A stretch of DNA of 23,026 nucleotides, taken from JAWXCH01 sp034440595 (GTDB taxonomy: Bacteria > Planctomycetota > Planctomycetia > Pirellulales > JALHPA01). The stretch lies in assembly GCA_034440595.1 (NCBI GenBank), contig JAWXCH010000457.1, forward strand, positions 1-23,026, read 5' to 3'. Below, in pieces: positions 1 to 8,327 of this stretch; position 1 is the first letter of the stretch; each line of letters begins with the position of its first letter. The notes under the pieces are model-generated. The model was not told the DNA's origin, ran no database searches, and was given only the letters and a program-made list of their open reading frames with translations. The position numbers were made by a program, and so were the translations under genes.

Positions 1-482
1 AGCTGGTGTCGCTGTTGCAGGATGCCGTGCATGGTGGAGCTTCGATCGGTTTTCTCAGCCCGTTAGAGGTCGCGCGTGCTGAGGCCTACTGGGAGAGCGT
101 GCTGAGCGAGGTCGAGCAGGGAATTCGGGTGTTGCTGGTTGCTCGTCAGGAAAACGAGCTACACGGCACAGGCATCCACGGCACAGTACAGCTAGCCCTG
201 GCAACTAAACAGAATGCCACCCATCGCGCCGAAGTGCAAAAGCTATTCGTCCACTCCCAGCATCGTAAACGTGGCATCGGCGGGGCTCTATTGGACACAG
301 TCGATCAAGAGGCCTTGCGGCACGGGCGGCACTTGCTGTTTCTGGATACTGAAACTGGCAGCCCGGCGGAGCGGCTCTATCGCAAACACGGGTACGTTGC
401 CGCAGGCGAAATCCCCGAGTTTGCCCGTAGCCCAAGAGGCTATCTGCACAGCGTCTTGTTCATGTATCGGCTGTTGAATTGA
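1..482 (+). CDS. GNAT family N-acetyltransferase (5' end outside window)
   Basis: This is a GCN5-related acetyltransferase that would move an acetyl group from acetyl-CoA to an amine; the substrate cannot be told from sequence. The frame is open to the left edge, and the first visible residues already lie within the fold (a DAVxGGASIGFLSPL stretch usually found some 20 residues in). The GTG at position 6 is therefore probably not the true start and the gene is partial. The acetyl-CoA-binding motif A is clear: EVQKLFVH followed by HRKRGIGGALL (the Q/RxxGxG/A loop). A later LFLDTETGSPAERLYRKHGY segment is the usual GNAT C-terminal strand and helix. It ends at TGA 480-482 and converges on the short-chain dehydrogenase. 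The family call is firm; the role is unknown. Confidence 0.85.
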   Translation, partial: LVSLLQDAVHGGASIGFLSPLEVARAEAYWESVLSEVEQGIRVLLVARQENELHGTGIHGTVQLALATKQNATHRAEVQKLFVHSQHRKRGIGGALLDTVDQEALRHGRHLLFLDTETGSPAERLYRKHGYVAAGEIPEFARSPRGYLHSVLFMYRLLN

Positions 483-591
483 GTGGCATGGGCATCCTGC
501 CCAGGATCTTATGCGTGCCATTGGCTTTGCCGGTGCTTGGTACTAGTTTGCCAGTAACTCGGTCGTATGATTCAAAGCAAACCGTGATTCA

Positions 592-630
592 CACTGGCGG
601 AGCCAGTGGCACACAGAGAGTGGCACACAG
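592..630. repeat. palindrome plus 12-bp direct repeat in convergent spacer
   Basis: A perfect hairpin (CACTGGC, loop GGA, GCCAGTG) occupies 592-608 in the 156-bp gap between two convergent genes. It runs into two copies of AGTGGCACACAG at 605-616 and 619-630, a 14-bp period. The position suits a bidirectional transcription end or a dispersed intergenic repeat. There is no T-run, so a classical intrinsic terminator is not supported. Confidence 0.6.
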
Positions 631-638
631 TTGATGCC

Positions 639-1370
639 TTACGCGTAATCCTGTCCAATCGGCTTGATGACAAGTTCTGGAATGTGCGCACGAGGCGGTA
701 GCTGGCAGATCATCATCACCGCAGCCGCCACATCGTCTGGCTGAAGCATCCTTGCACGATGTTCATCGGTCACAGCACTGGGCCGCTGTTCAAGGATGGG
801 GGTATCGACTTCACCCGGGTAGATTGTGCTGATGCGAATATTGTGCTGTGCTTCTTCCAGTCCAACTGCCGTGGATAGCGCCGTCAGGGCAAACTTGGAA
901 GCACAATATGCGACACCGGCCATCTTGGCCGCGCGTTTGCCCGCAACCGAGGAAATATTGATGATCAGCCCCGCGCGTCGCTGGCGCATCTGTGGCAGCA
1001 CTTCGTGAATGCAGTTGTAGGCAGCGGTGACGTTGATATCCATGATCTCGTCCCACTGCTCGGGCCGCATTTCGGCTATCGAACGATTCTTGATGTTTGT
1101 GCCCGCCGAATTGACCAGAATATCGATCTGGCCCAGCTCGCGATTGGCCCATTCAAAAAGCCGTTTTACACTGGCTCGATCCGCGGCGTTGCATTCGTGA
1201 GTGATCAATCGCGGTTCCAAAGCAAAACCGGCCGCGACTTCTTGCAATTTGGCCATGCGGCGACCGGCGATTGCCACGCGGCAACCGGACTTGGCCAGAC
1301 TGATGGCAATGCTCCGCCCGATCCCTGTTCCGCCGCCTACGACTAATGCTGTTTGACCGCGCAGTGCCAT
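639..1370 (-). CDS. SDR family NAD(P)-dependent oxidoreductase
   Basis: A 243-residue classical short-chain dehydrogenase/reductase, cytosolic, that would use NAD(P)H to interconvert an alcohol and a ketone; the substrate is not predictable. The N-terminal Rossmann motif is GGGTGIG (residues 12-18). NSAG at 87-90 stands for the usual NNAG, and the catalytic triad appears as S141, Y155 and K159 in ISSVAG and YCASK. The length is normal for the family. An AGAGGA ribosome-binding site lies a few bases before ATG 1368-1370. The gene lies 82 bp downstream of the App1-type gene on the same strand, so co-transcription is possible. A FabG-like acyl reductase role cannot be excluded. Confidence 0.9.
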   Translation of the reverse strand: MALRGQTALVVGGGTGIGRSIAISLAKSGCRVAIAGRRMAKLQEVAAGFALEPRLITHECNAADRASVKRLFEWANRELGQIDILVNSAGTNIKNRSIAEMRPEQWDEIMDINVTAAYNCIHEVLPQMRQRRAGLIINISSVAGKRAAKMAGVAYCASKFALTALSTAVGLEEAQHNIRISTIYPGEVDTPILEQRPSAVTDEHRARMLQPDDVAAAVMMICQLPPRAHIPELVIKPIGQDYA

Positions 1371-1452
1371 ATCATCCTCTTACTAGGTTCTCAGTCGAAT
1401 GTAATGCTCGAATACTACGGTTCTAACGAAAACCAGGCTCGATTTGAAGCCG

Positions 1453-2628
1453 CTACTTCGCTGGAAACAAATCGTTCGGTATGGCGTTCTTCAGTTCGTC
1501 GGCATCTTGAAAGATCATCCACGACGCTTCCGGGAGCTTGTCAAAAGCGAGTTGATACCGCCGAAGTTCCGCAATAGCCGTCTGGCCTTTATCCGGTTTG
1601 GCCTTGAGTGCTGCTAGTGTCAAATCGTCGACGGCGCGAATGAAAACTCGCTCGATCTGCTTGGGATGCTTTCGCGCCAGACTACCAAAAATCTCTGGAT
1701 CTTGCTCGCCAGAGTCACCAATCAGAACAAACTTCCGGGCGGGAAAATCGGCCAGAATCTTCTCAATCTTCTCGGTCTTAAAAACATTCTGCGAACCGAA
1801 AAATGCCAAAGCAGAGGAGTCTTTCAGCCGAAATTGCTTCATCTCCATGGGGCCGGCCGGGAACTTTTCCGCCGCCAGGAACTCGCTGATCGGTTCGTAA
1901 AGCTGCCAGGGACTGGCTGAAACATAGTGAAATCGCGCGCCCCGAGCGGACCAACCCTGATACCGCTCGGCCATTTTGGGAACCGCGCGTGCTTTACGGA
2001 TGAAGGTGTTTTGCAGCAGCTCTTGGCGATCGGTCACCTGGCTGACTTTGACCGTGTCGTCGATGTCAGAGATTATGGACAGACCTTGCGGCTCGATGAG
2101 ATGGATCTCTCCGGTGAACTTACGTAAATCGTTTTTCTTGGTGACGGCTTGATAACGGAGTACCGTGCCACTGTGCGGTGGATTGTTTTTGCCTGCTTCA
2201 ACATCAGCGGCCGGCAGCGTCAGTACCTTCGAGAATTGGCCGTTGTCCTGAGACGGCCCGGCCTCATGCACCGATCCGAGTAGATCGATCGAGATCGCCT
2301 TCGACCCTTCGCAATCAGCGAAGAACATCGCCGCACGCTTGAGAAATGTTGGGTCTTTGACTTGCTTGTCACTCAGGTCCAGCACTTTCTGGAGAATTGT
2401 CAGAGTGAGACGCTGCTGCATGGAGCCAACCTCCTGTTCAAAAATGATCCCATGCACGTTGGCCTGCCAAGAAACAGAGCTACCTACTTTGGAAGCGGAA
2501 GTTGCAGGCGAACCCGGTTTTTCGCCTCGGTAGGCGTAAGTCGTATAGAAGACGACTTGCTCATCGCTCGAGATATCGGACGCTTTTGCCGCTGGCATCA
2601 ACAACAGGACTGCCAAGATTGCCCACAT
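1453..2628 (-). CDS. secreted App1-type (DUF2183) phosphatase
   Basis: A 391-residue protein with an N-terminal signal sequence (about residues 1-16, hydrophobic, ending AKAS) and a C-terminal App1 catalytic domain. The HAD-like nucleophile motif DIDDTVK is at 188-194. YVSASPWQLY follows near 235-244, and the acidic GDSGEQDPEIF motif lies near 304-314. This family contains yeast App1, a phosphatidate phosphatase; bacterial members are mostly uncharacterised, so lipid phosphatase activity is an inference. The signal peptide puts it in the periplasm or outside. GGGAG precedes the ATG at suitable spacing. The N-terminal 170 residues are a beta-rich domain of unknown role. Confidence 0.85.
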   Translation of the reverse strand: MWAILAVLLLMPAAKASDISSDEQVVFYTTYAYRGEKPGSPATSASKVGSSVSWQANVHGIIFEQEVGSMQQRLTLTILQKVLDLSDKQVKDPTFLKRAAMFFADCEGSKAISIDLLGSVHEAGPSQDNGQFSKVLTLPAADVEAGKNNPPHSGTVLRYQAVTKKNDLRKFTGEIHLIEPQGLSIISDIDDTVKVSQVTDRQELLQNTFIRKARAVPKMAERYQGWSARGARFHYVSASPWQLYEPISEFLAAEKFPAGPMEMKQFRLKDSSALAFFGSQNVFKTEKIEKILADFPARKFVLIGDSGEQDPEIFGSLARKHPKQIERVFIRAVDDLTLAALKAKPDKGQTAIAELRRYQLAFDKLPEASWMIFQDADELKNAIPNDLFPAK

Positions 2629-2656
2629 CGATATCTCCCGATAATTGCTAGAGGTA

Positions 2657-2684
2657 CATATAACGGCAATTGCGACGCTGACAA
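2657..2684 (-). promoter_or_regulatory. candidate sigma-70-type promoter for the App1-type gene
   Basis: On the minus strand TTGTCA (2684-2679) is followed after 16 bases by TATATG (2662-2657), about 30 bases before the start codon at 2628. The -35 box matches the consensus in five of six positions. The call rests on sequence match alone. Confidence 0.35.
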
Positions 2685-2888
2685 TTCCGTAAGGTCTGTG
2701 GCTCTGCCAACCAGGATACAGGATCTATCGAAAGCCGGCTATCCGCTGCAATGCCGACTGCATGGCACGATCCTAGGTAATTGATCCGCTTGGTGTTAGA
2801 ATAAACATAGCGGTGCTACGTTCTCGCAAGAAGATACGCCAAGCGTACCCGGTTGTCTATTCTGTCAATTATGCAAACCTGAGGTTCT

Positions 2889-3560
2889 ATGAATCTTTTG
2901 GTGGTTGAAGACGATGCCGTGATCGGCAAATCGCTGCAAAAAGGTCTGACCGAAGCGCAGCACAGTTGCGTTTGGGTCAAAGATGGCGAACGAGGCCTCG
3001 AAGAGGCCGAAAGCCATCAGTACGACGCAATCGTTCTGGACTTGATGTTGCCTGGCATGACAGGTCTGGAGTTGCTTAAGGCGCTCCGCGAGCAAGGGGC
3101 GCGGACGCCGGTCATTGTGCTGACAGCACTAGGCTCCATCGAAGATCGGGTCAGCGGTCTGAATTACGGCGCGGACGACTATCTGGTCAAACCGTTTGCG
3201 CTGGCCGAATTGCTCGCGCGACTCGACGCGGTTCGTCGGCGCTCGCAGGATCGGCCGGCAGCGGCGCTGACAGTCGGCGACTTGACTCTGGACCTCAGCA
3301 CACGGCGCGTGAAGCGCGGGCAGCGCGAAGTCGAATTGACTCCAACCGAGTACAGTCTGTTGGAACTGTTGATGCGCTATGCTGGGCAGGTGGTGACTCG
3401 AAAGATGCTTTGCGAGCACCTCTGGGACATTGATTGGGAAGGGACCACCAACGTCATTGAAGTGCATGTCAATCGTCTTCGTCAGAAATTAGACAAGGGC
3501 CAAAAAGAGTCCACCATTCAAACTGTTCGTGGACGTGGGTATGCGCTTCGAGCAGTTTAA
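2889..3560 (+). CDS. OmpR/PhoB-family response regulator
   Basis: A 223-residue two-component response regulator. The receiver domain (about 1-115) has the acidic pair D8/D9, phospho-acceptor D51 in VLDLMLPG, T79 and K101 in YLVKPFA. The C-terminal winged-helix DNA-binding domain (about 125-223) has the typical ELTPTEYSLLELLM and VNRLRQKLD segments and ends RGRGYALRAV. GAGG at 2881-2884 is the ribosome-binding site. The histidine kinase overlaps its 3' end, so the two are translationally coupled and are very likely partners. The downstream porin is a plausible target, and a palindrome at 5067-5084 could be an operator; both are inference. Confidence 0.95.
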   Translation: MNLLVVEDDAVIGKSLQKGLTEAQHSCVWVKDGERGLEEAESHQYDAIVLDLMLPGMTGLELLKALREQGARTPVIVLTALGSIEDRVSGLNYGADDYLVKPFALAELLARLDAVRRRSQDRPAAALTVGDLTLDLSTRRVKRGQREVELTPTEYSLLELLMRYAGQVVTRKMLCEHLWDIDWEGTTNVIEVHVNRLRQKLDKGQKESTIQTVRGRGYALRAV

Positions 3561-4989
3561 GAGCGTCTATCGCTCATTGCGATTTCGACTGACCATGTGG
3601 AATTCGGCCGTCGTTCTTTTGACGGCCGTTGCTGCCTTGTTTGCTCTACGCGAAGGGCTTCGCGTCACCCTGCTCCATGAAACCGATCAGCGTTTGAACG
3701 AGGACAGCAACGAAATCGCGCTAGCTATCCGCGAGCTTTATCCAGATATCCAGCTCATTCAGAAGGAACTGGAGCGCAAAGCTGAAGGGCACCGCGTGCA
3801 CGGCTTCTTCGTTCGATTGATGGGGCCAGATGGAAACCAAATTTGGGCCACGTCAAAAGCACCTCCCCTGCCTGGCGGCAAAGGTAGCATCACCGATGAC
3901 AACACCTTGGTTACCGTCGGTGACAATCGAATTACACATCGAACCATCCGTTTGGCAGACGGAACCGTCTTTCGAGTGCGAATCGGAACATCGTTGCGGT
4001 TTATCGAAGATGAAGTCGGGAGACTGACCGGCATCATTGTGCTCATCGGCGGAGTGATTTTGGTTCTCTCGCCGGTCGGAGGCTATTGGCTGGCCGGTCG
4101 CGCAACTCGCCCCTTGGCCGATATGCATCGCACCGCTGCCGCACTCCGGCCAGACCGATTGGACGAGCGATTACAGATCCGTCACACGGGCGATGAATTG
4201 GATCGACTGTCTGAAACCATCAACGGTTTGCTCGACCGAATCGCTTCTTATATCGATCGACATCGGCAGTTCTTGGCCAATGCGGCTCATGAACTACGGT
4301 CTCCTTTAACCGCAGTGCAAAGCTCAGTGGAAGTTGCTCTCAACGTTGGTCGCTCTCCAAAGGAATATGAGGAACTGTTGTACGAGGTAGCCGATGAATG
4401 CGCCAACTTGCGCGGGCTAGTCAATCAGGTGTTAATGCTGGCCGAGGTCGAGATCGGTGCGACTCAAACCTTGATTGAAGAGGTCCCGTTCCACCAAATA
4501 GTCGCGAAGTCGGCGGAGATGTTTCGTGGCGTTGCCGAAGAACGCAACATCGAGTTGCGAGTCGGAAGGCTCGAAAAAGTTGTAGTCACGGGCCAGGCAA
4601 TTCGATTGCGGCAGGTTCTCAATAATTTGATCGATAACGCCATCAAATTTAATCAGGCCGGAGGCTGGGTTTCGATCGAATTGACCGTCGACCTACCCAA
4701 ACAGCAGGCCCGGCTGGTCATTGCCGATTCCGGCCCTGGAATTCCCGAGGCGGACCTGCCGCATATATTTGAGCGATTCTACCGAGGGGACCGAGGCCGA
4801 ACCCGCGATCCGGCTATGCATGGCAGCGGGCTAGGCCTGAGCATCTGTCAGGCGATTGTCGTACTGTACGGGGGAAGCATCAAGGCGACCAATCTGCCAG
4901 ATCATGGGGTGCAGTTTGTGGTGAGTATCCCGGTAGCTCCGCAGGCGACCGAATTGGCTGGCAACCCTCAAGCGTCTGCCTATCCTTAG
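3541..4989 (+). CDS. sensor histidine kinase (EnvZ/QseC-like architecture)
   Basis: A membrane sensor kinase of about 482 residues and partner of the preceding regulator. The order is: N-terminal transmembrane helix (about 20-36), a roughly 125-residue periplasmic sensor region with no recognised domain, a second transmembrane helix (about 163-185), a HAMP linker, and a dimerisation/phospho-acceptor helix with NAAHELRSPL (His250 from this start). The HATPase domain follows, with N-box NNLIDNAIKFN, DSGPGIP, FERFYRG and GSGLGLSICQAIV. ATG 3541 is chosen because it overlaps the regulator by 20 bp; an upstream in-frame GTG at 3529 would add four residues. No Shine-Dalgarno sequence is obvious, which fits coupling. 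The stimulus is unknown; location suggests an ion or nutrient signal. Confidence 0.95.
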   Translation: MRFEQFKSVYRSLRFRLTMWNSAVVLLTAVAALFALREGLRVTLLHETDQRLNEDSNEIALAIRELYPDIQLIQKELERKAEGHRVHGFFVRLMGPDGNQIWATSKAPPLPGGKGSITDDNTLVTVGDNRITHRTIRLADGTVFRVRIGTSLRFIEDEVGRLTGIIVLIGGVILVLSPVGGYWLAGRATRPLADMHRTAAALRPDRLDERLQIRHTGDELDRLSETINGLLDRIASYIDRHRQFLANAAHELRSPLTAVQSSVEVALNVGRSPKEYEELLYEVADECANLRGLVNQVLMLAEVEIGATQTLIEEVPFHQIVAKSAEMFRGVAEERNIELRVGRLEKVVVTGQAIRLRQVLNNLIDNAIKFNQAGGWVSIELTVDLPKQQARLVIADSGPGIPEADLPHIFERFYRGDRGRTRDPAMHGSGLGLSICQAIVVLYGGSIKATNLPDHGVQFVVSIPVAPQATELAGNPQASAYP

Positions 4990-5066
4990 GGCCGCAACCG
5001 TTCCCATGGCGCGATGCCAGATGGAATGGGTTGCTTGCGATGTTTAGGCGATCCACCTCGACCGGC

Positions 5067-5084
5067 ACTCCCTTGCAAGGGTGT
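5067..5084. promoter_or_regulatory. palindrome, candidate operator upstream of porin
   Basis: CCCTTGCAAGGG (5070-5081) is a perfect 12-bp palindrome. It extends by two further pairs across one mismatch on each side (AC at 5067-5068 with GT at 5083-5084). It lies about 122 bp before the porin start, in the 216-bp gap after the kinase gene. OmpR-type regulators more often use direct repeats, so the binding protein is uncertain. Confidence 0.4.
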
Positions 5085-5205
5085 AAGATTTGGCAAGCTG
5101 TAACGATTGTATCGATTGAACTGCCGATAACTGGAGTGGGAGACCAATCGGCTCCTTCCCGGCTCATTGGTGGCAATTCCAATCGGTTTTATTAGGACGC
5201 TTGCA

Positions 5206-6828
5206 ATGTTGATCGCAAGACGGTGCGCTTTCATCTGTGCGGGAATATTACTCCTGCTGTCAGCAGCAAACTCGGTGCTAGCACAGACTATTGAGCCGCT
5301 GCCGCCGGTGACCAGCACCGAACTGGAACTACATTCGATTCGACAAAGACTGGCCCAACAAGAGGCCGAGCTGTCGCAGCTTCGATCACAATTGGGAACA
5401 ATTGACCCGACCAGGTCTGCCGCTTCACCATTGGCGAACGACACCACCACCGAGCCGGTCAGCTTCGCCGAGTACACGAGCATTGCACCGAGTACTGCAT
5501 CCGCTGAGCCAGCTCCTTATGAGATTGGTAGCGACAAAAAGCTGAACGCCAATTGGAATCATGGCCTGGAGTTCAAAAGTGAGCATGGTGACTTCCGAAT
5601 GCATGTCGGCGGTGCCTTGAACTACGATCTTGTCTCCTTTGCCGACGACGAGCCGCTCGAGATTGCACCGGCATTAGGGGGCATCGGGCCAAATCCAGAT
5701 TCCACACAAATTCGGCGTGCTCGAGTTGTCATGGATGGCAAGTTCTATGAGGTGATCGATTTCAAGATGGAGTATGAGTTTGCGAATTTTCTCTCGCCAG
5801 CCTCTCCGACCGCAGTGCAGCCGGTGGTCAGTTCCCCGGCCTTCACCGACATGTGGCTGCAATGGACACATCTGCCGATTCTGGGCAACGTGCGCGTTGG
5901 CAGCCAGAAAGAGCCGCTGGGCATGGAGCACTTGATGAGCTTCAAGTTCACCGATTTTATGGAGCGATCTTATCTGCAGGATATCGCCTTTGGACCATAC
6001 AACAACGGATTTGCACCAGGCATTAGTGCGTTGGATTTAAGTGAAGATGGTCGCTGGACCTGGGCAGCCGGTATTTTTGGGAACAATAGCGATCCTTTCG
6101 GGTACTCGATCGGAGACGACTGGGCCATTACTGGCAGAACCACGTACTTGCTGTATTATGACGAACCCTCAGAGGGTCGGTACCTGTGGGAAGCCGGAAT
6201 CTCAGGCAGTGTCCGCAAACCGGATGAAGGTCTTGTCCGGTTGCGAACTCGAGGAAACATTCGCAGCGGTCCGCCCGGCGTGCTCAACCCGATCTTTGCC
6301 GACACCGGCAACATGGAAGCAGAGCGCGAGAATATTCTCTCCTTTGAGACGGCATACCAGGCCGGCCCCTGGTCGATCGAAGCCGAGTACGCAGGAATCC
6401 TGGCTACCGACGTAGTGCAGCCGTTTACTCCCCAGGCAGCGCGAGTAGACCGCGGCGATCCACTCTTCCACGGTGGCTACGTGCAGGCGATGTACTTTCT
6501 GACGGGTGAACACCGTAGTTACAGCAAGCCGCTGGCTGCTTTGGATCGCGTGATACCCAATGAGAATTTCTTTCGAGTTCAATCTGGTGCAGGTATCTGC
6601 CAAGGTTCCGGAGCATGGCAGCTTGGGTTGCGCTACTCGGGCATGGACCTGAACGACAACGGCATCAACGGCGGCATCTTGCATTCGGGAACGCTGGGCC
6701 TGAACTGGTTTCTGAATCCGAATGCCAAGGTTCAGTTCAATTATGATCTAACGCACCGGAGTGCCGTCGGCCAGGCACTGGCCGGTTATATCAATGGTTT
6801 TGGAACGCGCATTGCTTTTGATTTCTAG
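5206..6828 (+). CDS. OprO/OprP-type outer-membrane porin
   Basis: A predicted outer-membrane beta-barrel of about 540 residues in the phosphate/polyphosphate-selective porin family. It has a signal peptide (hydrophobic, ending SVLAQ about 28 residues in). A heptad-rich region with LRQRLAQQEAELSQLRSQL character follows and is probably a coiled coil. The barrel has alternating aromatic strands, includes RRARVVMDGKFYEVIDFKMEY and GNVRVGSQKEPLGME, and ends in a terminal phenylalanine (IAFDF) as expected for barrel assembly. Start ATG 5206 is preferred over TTG 5167 because AGGA at 5194-5197 sits nine bases before it and the signal peptide then has normal length. The solute is uncertain: phosphate is the family precedent, while neighbours suggest other inorganic anions. 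Confidence 0.85.
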   Translation: MLIARRCAFICAGILLLLSAANSVLAQTIEPLPPVTSTELELHSIRQRLAQQEAELSQLRSQLGTIDPTRSAASPLANDTTTEPVSFAEYTSIAPSTASAEPAPYEIGSDKKLNANWNHGLEFKSEHGDFRMHVGGALNYDLVSFADDEPLEIAPALGGIGPNPDSTQIRRARVVMDGKFYEVIDFKMEYEFANFLSPASPTAVQPVVSSPAFTDMWLQWTHLPILGNVRVGSQKEPLGMEHLMSFKFTDFMERSYLQDIAFGPYNNGFAPGISALDLSEDGRWTWAAGIFGNNSDPFGYSIGDDWAITGRTTYLLYYDEPSEGRYLWEAGISGSVRKPDEGLVRLRTRGNIRSGPPGVLNPIFADTGNMEAERENILSFETAYQAGPWSIEAEYAGILATDVVQPFTPQAARVDRGDPLFHGGYVQAMYFLTGEHRSYSKPLAALDRVIPNENFFRVQSGAGICQGSGAWQLGLRYSGMDLNDNGINGGILHSGTLGLNWFLNPNAKVQFNYDLTHRSAVGQALAGYINGFGTRIAFDF

Positions 6829-6871
6829 AGCAATCGCAGGAGGATCTAGCGACAGACATCGAGAAGAACTA

Positions 6872-8326
6872 CTAGTCGCGGCTTCGATCTAACGGAGCTT
6901 CCAGCACTGGACTAGCAAACCAGGCATGCACCGGAGCGGGCGAGCCAAACTCCGCCGCACGCGCATTGAGCAAGCTTTCCGCCGCCTGATACCGCGAGGC
7001 CACGCTCCATTGTGGAAACAGCCCGCCGGCAAAGATCAGTACCGCCAAACCGAGTACGGCCCAGCGTTCGCGGATTCCCATTCCCAGTGGTACCGTCGAA
7101 TGATACTGACAGCCGGTAAATAATCGAAAGTAAGTCTGTATTACCGCAATACCGTTGAGTGCGGCGACCACGACGACAATCACACCAACATAGGGATAGG
7201 TGTGCACCGCGCCGTCAACCAGCATCTCCATGCCGATAAAGCCAAACGTGCAAGGAAACCCAACGCTTGCCAGGCCGGTTAATAAAAAACAAATCGCCAG
7301 CGCCGGTGTATGGTCGTATAGACCTTGATGCCGAACCAGCGACAACCGGCCATGACGCGATTCTAAACTGCGCAGCGTCAGGCCAAGGCCACTTAGCGCC
7401 AGCCCAATCGATAGCCACACGCAAAGGCCTCCGGTCAGGCCAAGCAATGAGCTACTTTCCAATCCAAGAAAAACCAGCGAGGAATGGCTCAGAAACAGAT
7501 AGCAGAAGAACCGTCGTGCTTCCTTCTGAATAAGTGCCATGCCGGCCGCATAAAACGCAGAGCCTAGCGAAACGATTCCGATACCTTGCAGGACGCTGTC
7601 CGGGGCCACCGGCAACAACAATCGAACCGCGGCATAGGCACCCACCATCGGTGCAACAAACAACAGGGACGTACCAAAGGTCGCATGCTCGAAAAGATCT
7701 GCAACCCAGGAGTGCAGCGGTGCCACTCCACCACGAATCAGAATTGCCAACATCAACGGTGCCAGAAACCAGCCGCTAAGAGGTTCATTGTGGTGACCAG
7801 TGTTCGCCATCGCGCAGCCGACAATCAGCAGTGCGGCAAATGCGGTCATATATAATACGTAGACGCGTGTTAGTTTGTGTCTGGCCCGCAATTCCAGATA
7901 GGGCGGAATGGTACCAACCACCAGAAGTGTCACCAATGGCCAGACAGAGCTAGTGGCAAACGTCGCCAGCAGGATGGCCTCGGAAATCAGCGCCCAGGTG
8001 AATGAAAATCGACGCAACTTGGTACGCAACGTCACCGTGAACGTCAGCAGATACAGCAGTGCCGCCAGTGGTATCAATGGCGCACTGAGGCCATCCATCT
8101 CCAGTACGCCGGATCCCCGCCACTGTGCCAGTGGACCACCGGTTTCGGCCTGAATGTTGCCATTAAAACTGAATTCCCACCAGGCCATGAGCGAGCAAAA
8201 CAGTGCCACGGCTGAAACAAGGATGCAACCCTTGCAGACCGTCTCGGCGCGCCGCTGCCGAGAGGCCCAGGCTGAGCCGGCCAGGACCACCACAATTGCA
8301 GCGCTAATCCAGGGAAAATGAAACAT
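6872..8326 (-). CDS. NuoM/NuoN-like membrane subunit of the DAB operon
   Basis: A 484-residue polytopic membrane protein of the proton-conducting complex I/Mrp antiporter fold, with about 12-14 hydrophobic helices. Recognisable landmarks are RGGVAPLHSWVADLFEHA (equivalent to the KxxxVPLHxWLPDA helix of NuoM) and QKEARRFFCYLFLSHSSLVFLGL (equivalent to QxDLKRLLAYSSIxHxG). Relative to NuoM the key charged residues look altered: the helix-7 Lys is Arg, the helix-5 Glu in WE is Pro in WPLV, and the later HxxxK helix lacks both. It begins one base after the dabB stop with no ribosome-binding site, so translation is coupled. A third DAB subunit with a structural role, or with altered proton conduction, is inferred. 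Confidence 0.8.
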   Translation of the reverse strand: MFHFPWISAAIVVVLAGSAWASRQRRAETVCKGCILVSAVALFCSLMAWWEFSFNGNIQAETGGPLAQWRGSGVLEMDGLSAPLIPLAALLYLLTFTVTLRTKLRRFSFTWALISEAILLATFATSSVWPLVTLLVVGTIPPYLELRARHKLTRVYVLYMTAFAALLIVGCAMANTGHHNEPLSGWFLAPLMLAILIRGGVAPLHSWVADLFEHATFGTSLLFVAPMVGAYAAVRLLLPVAPDSVLQGIGIVSLGSAFYAAGMALIQKEARRFFCYLFLSHSSLVFLGLESSSLLGLTGGLCVWLSIGLALSGLGLTLRSLESRHGRLSLVRHQGLYDHTPALAICFLLTGLASVGFPCTFGFIGMEMLVDGAVHTYPYVGVIVVVVAALNGIAVIQTYFRLFTGCQYHSTVPLGMGIRERWAVLGLAVLIFAGGLFPQWSVASRYQAAESLLNARAAEFGSPAPVHAWFASPVLEAPLDRSRD

Positions 8327-8327
8327 G

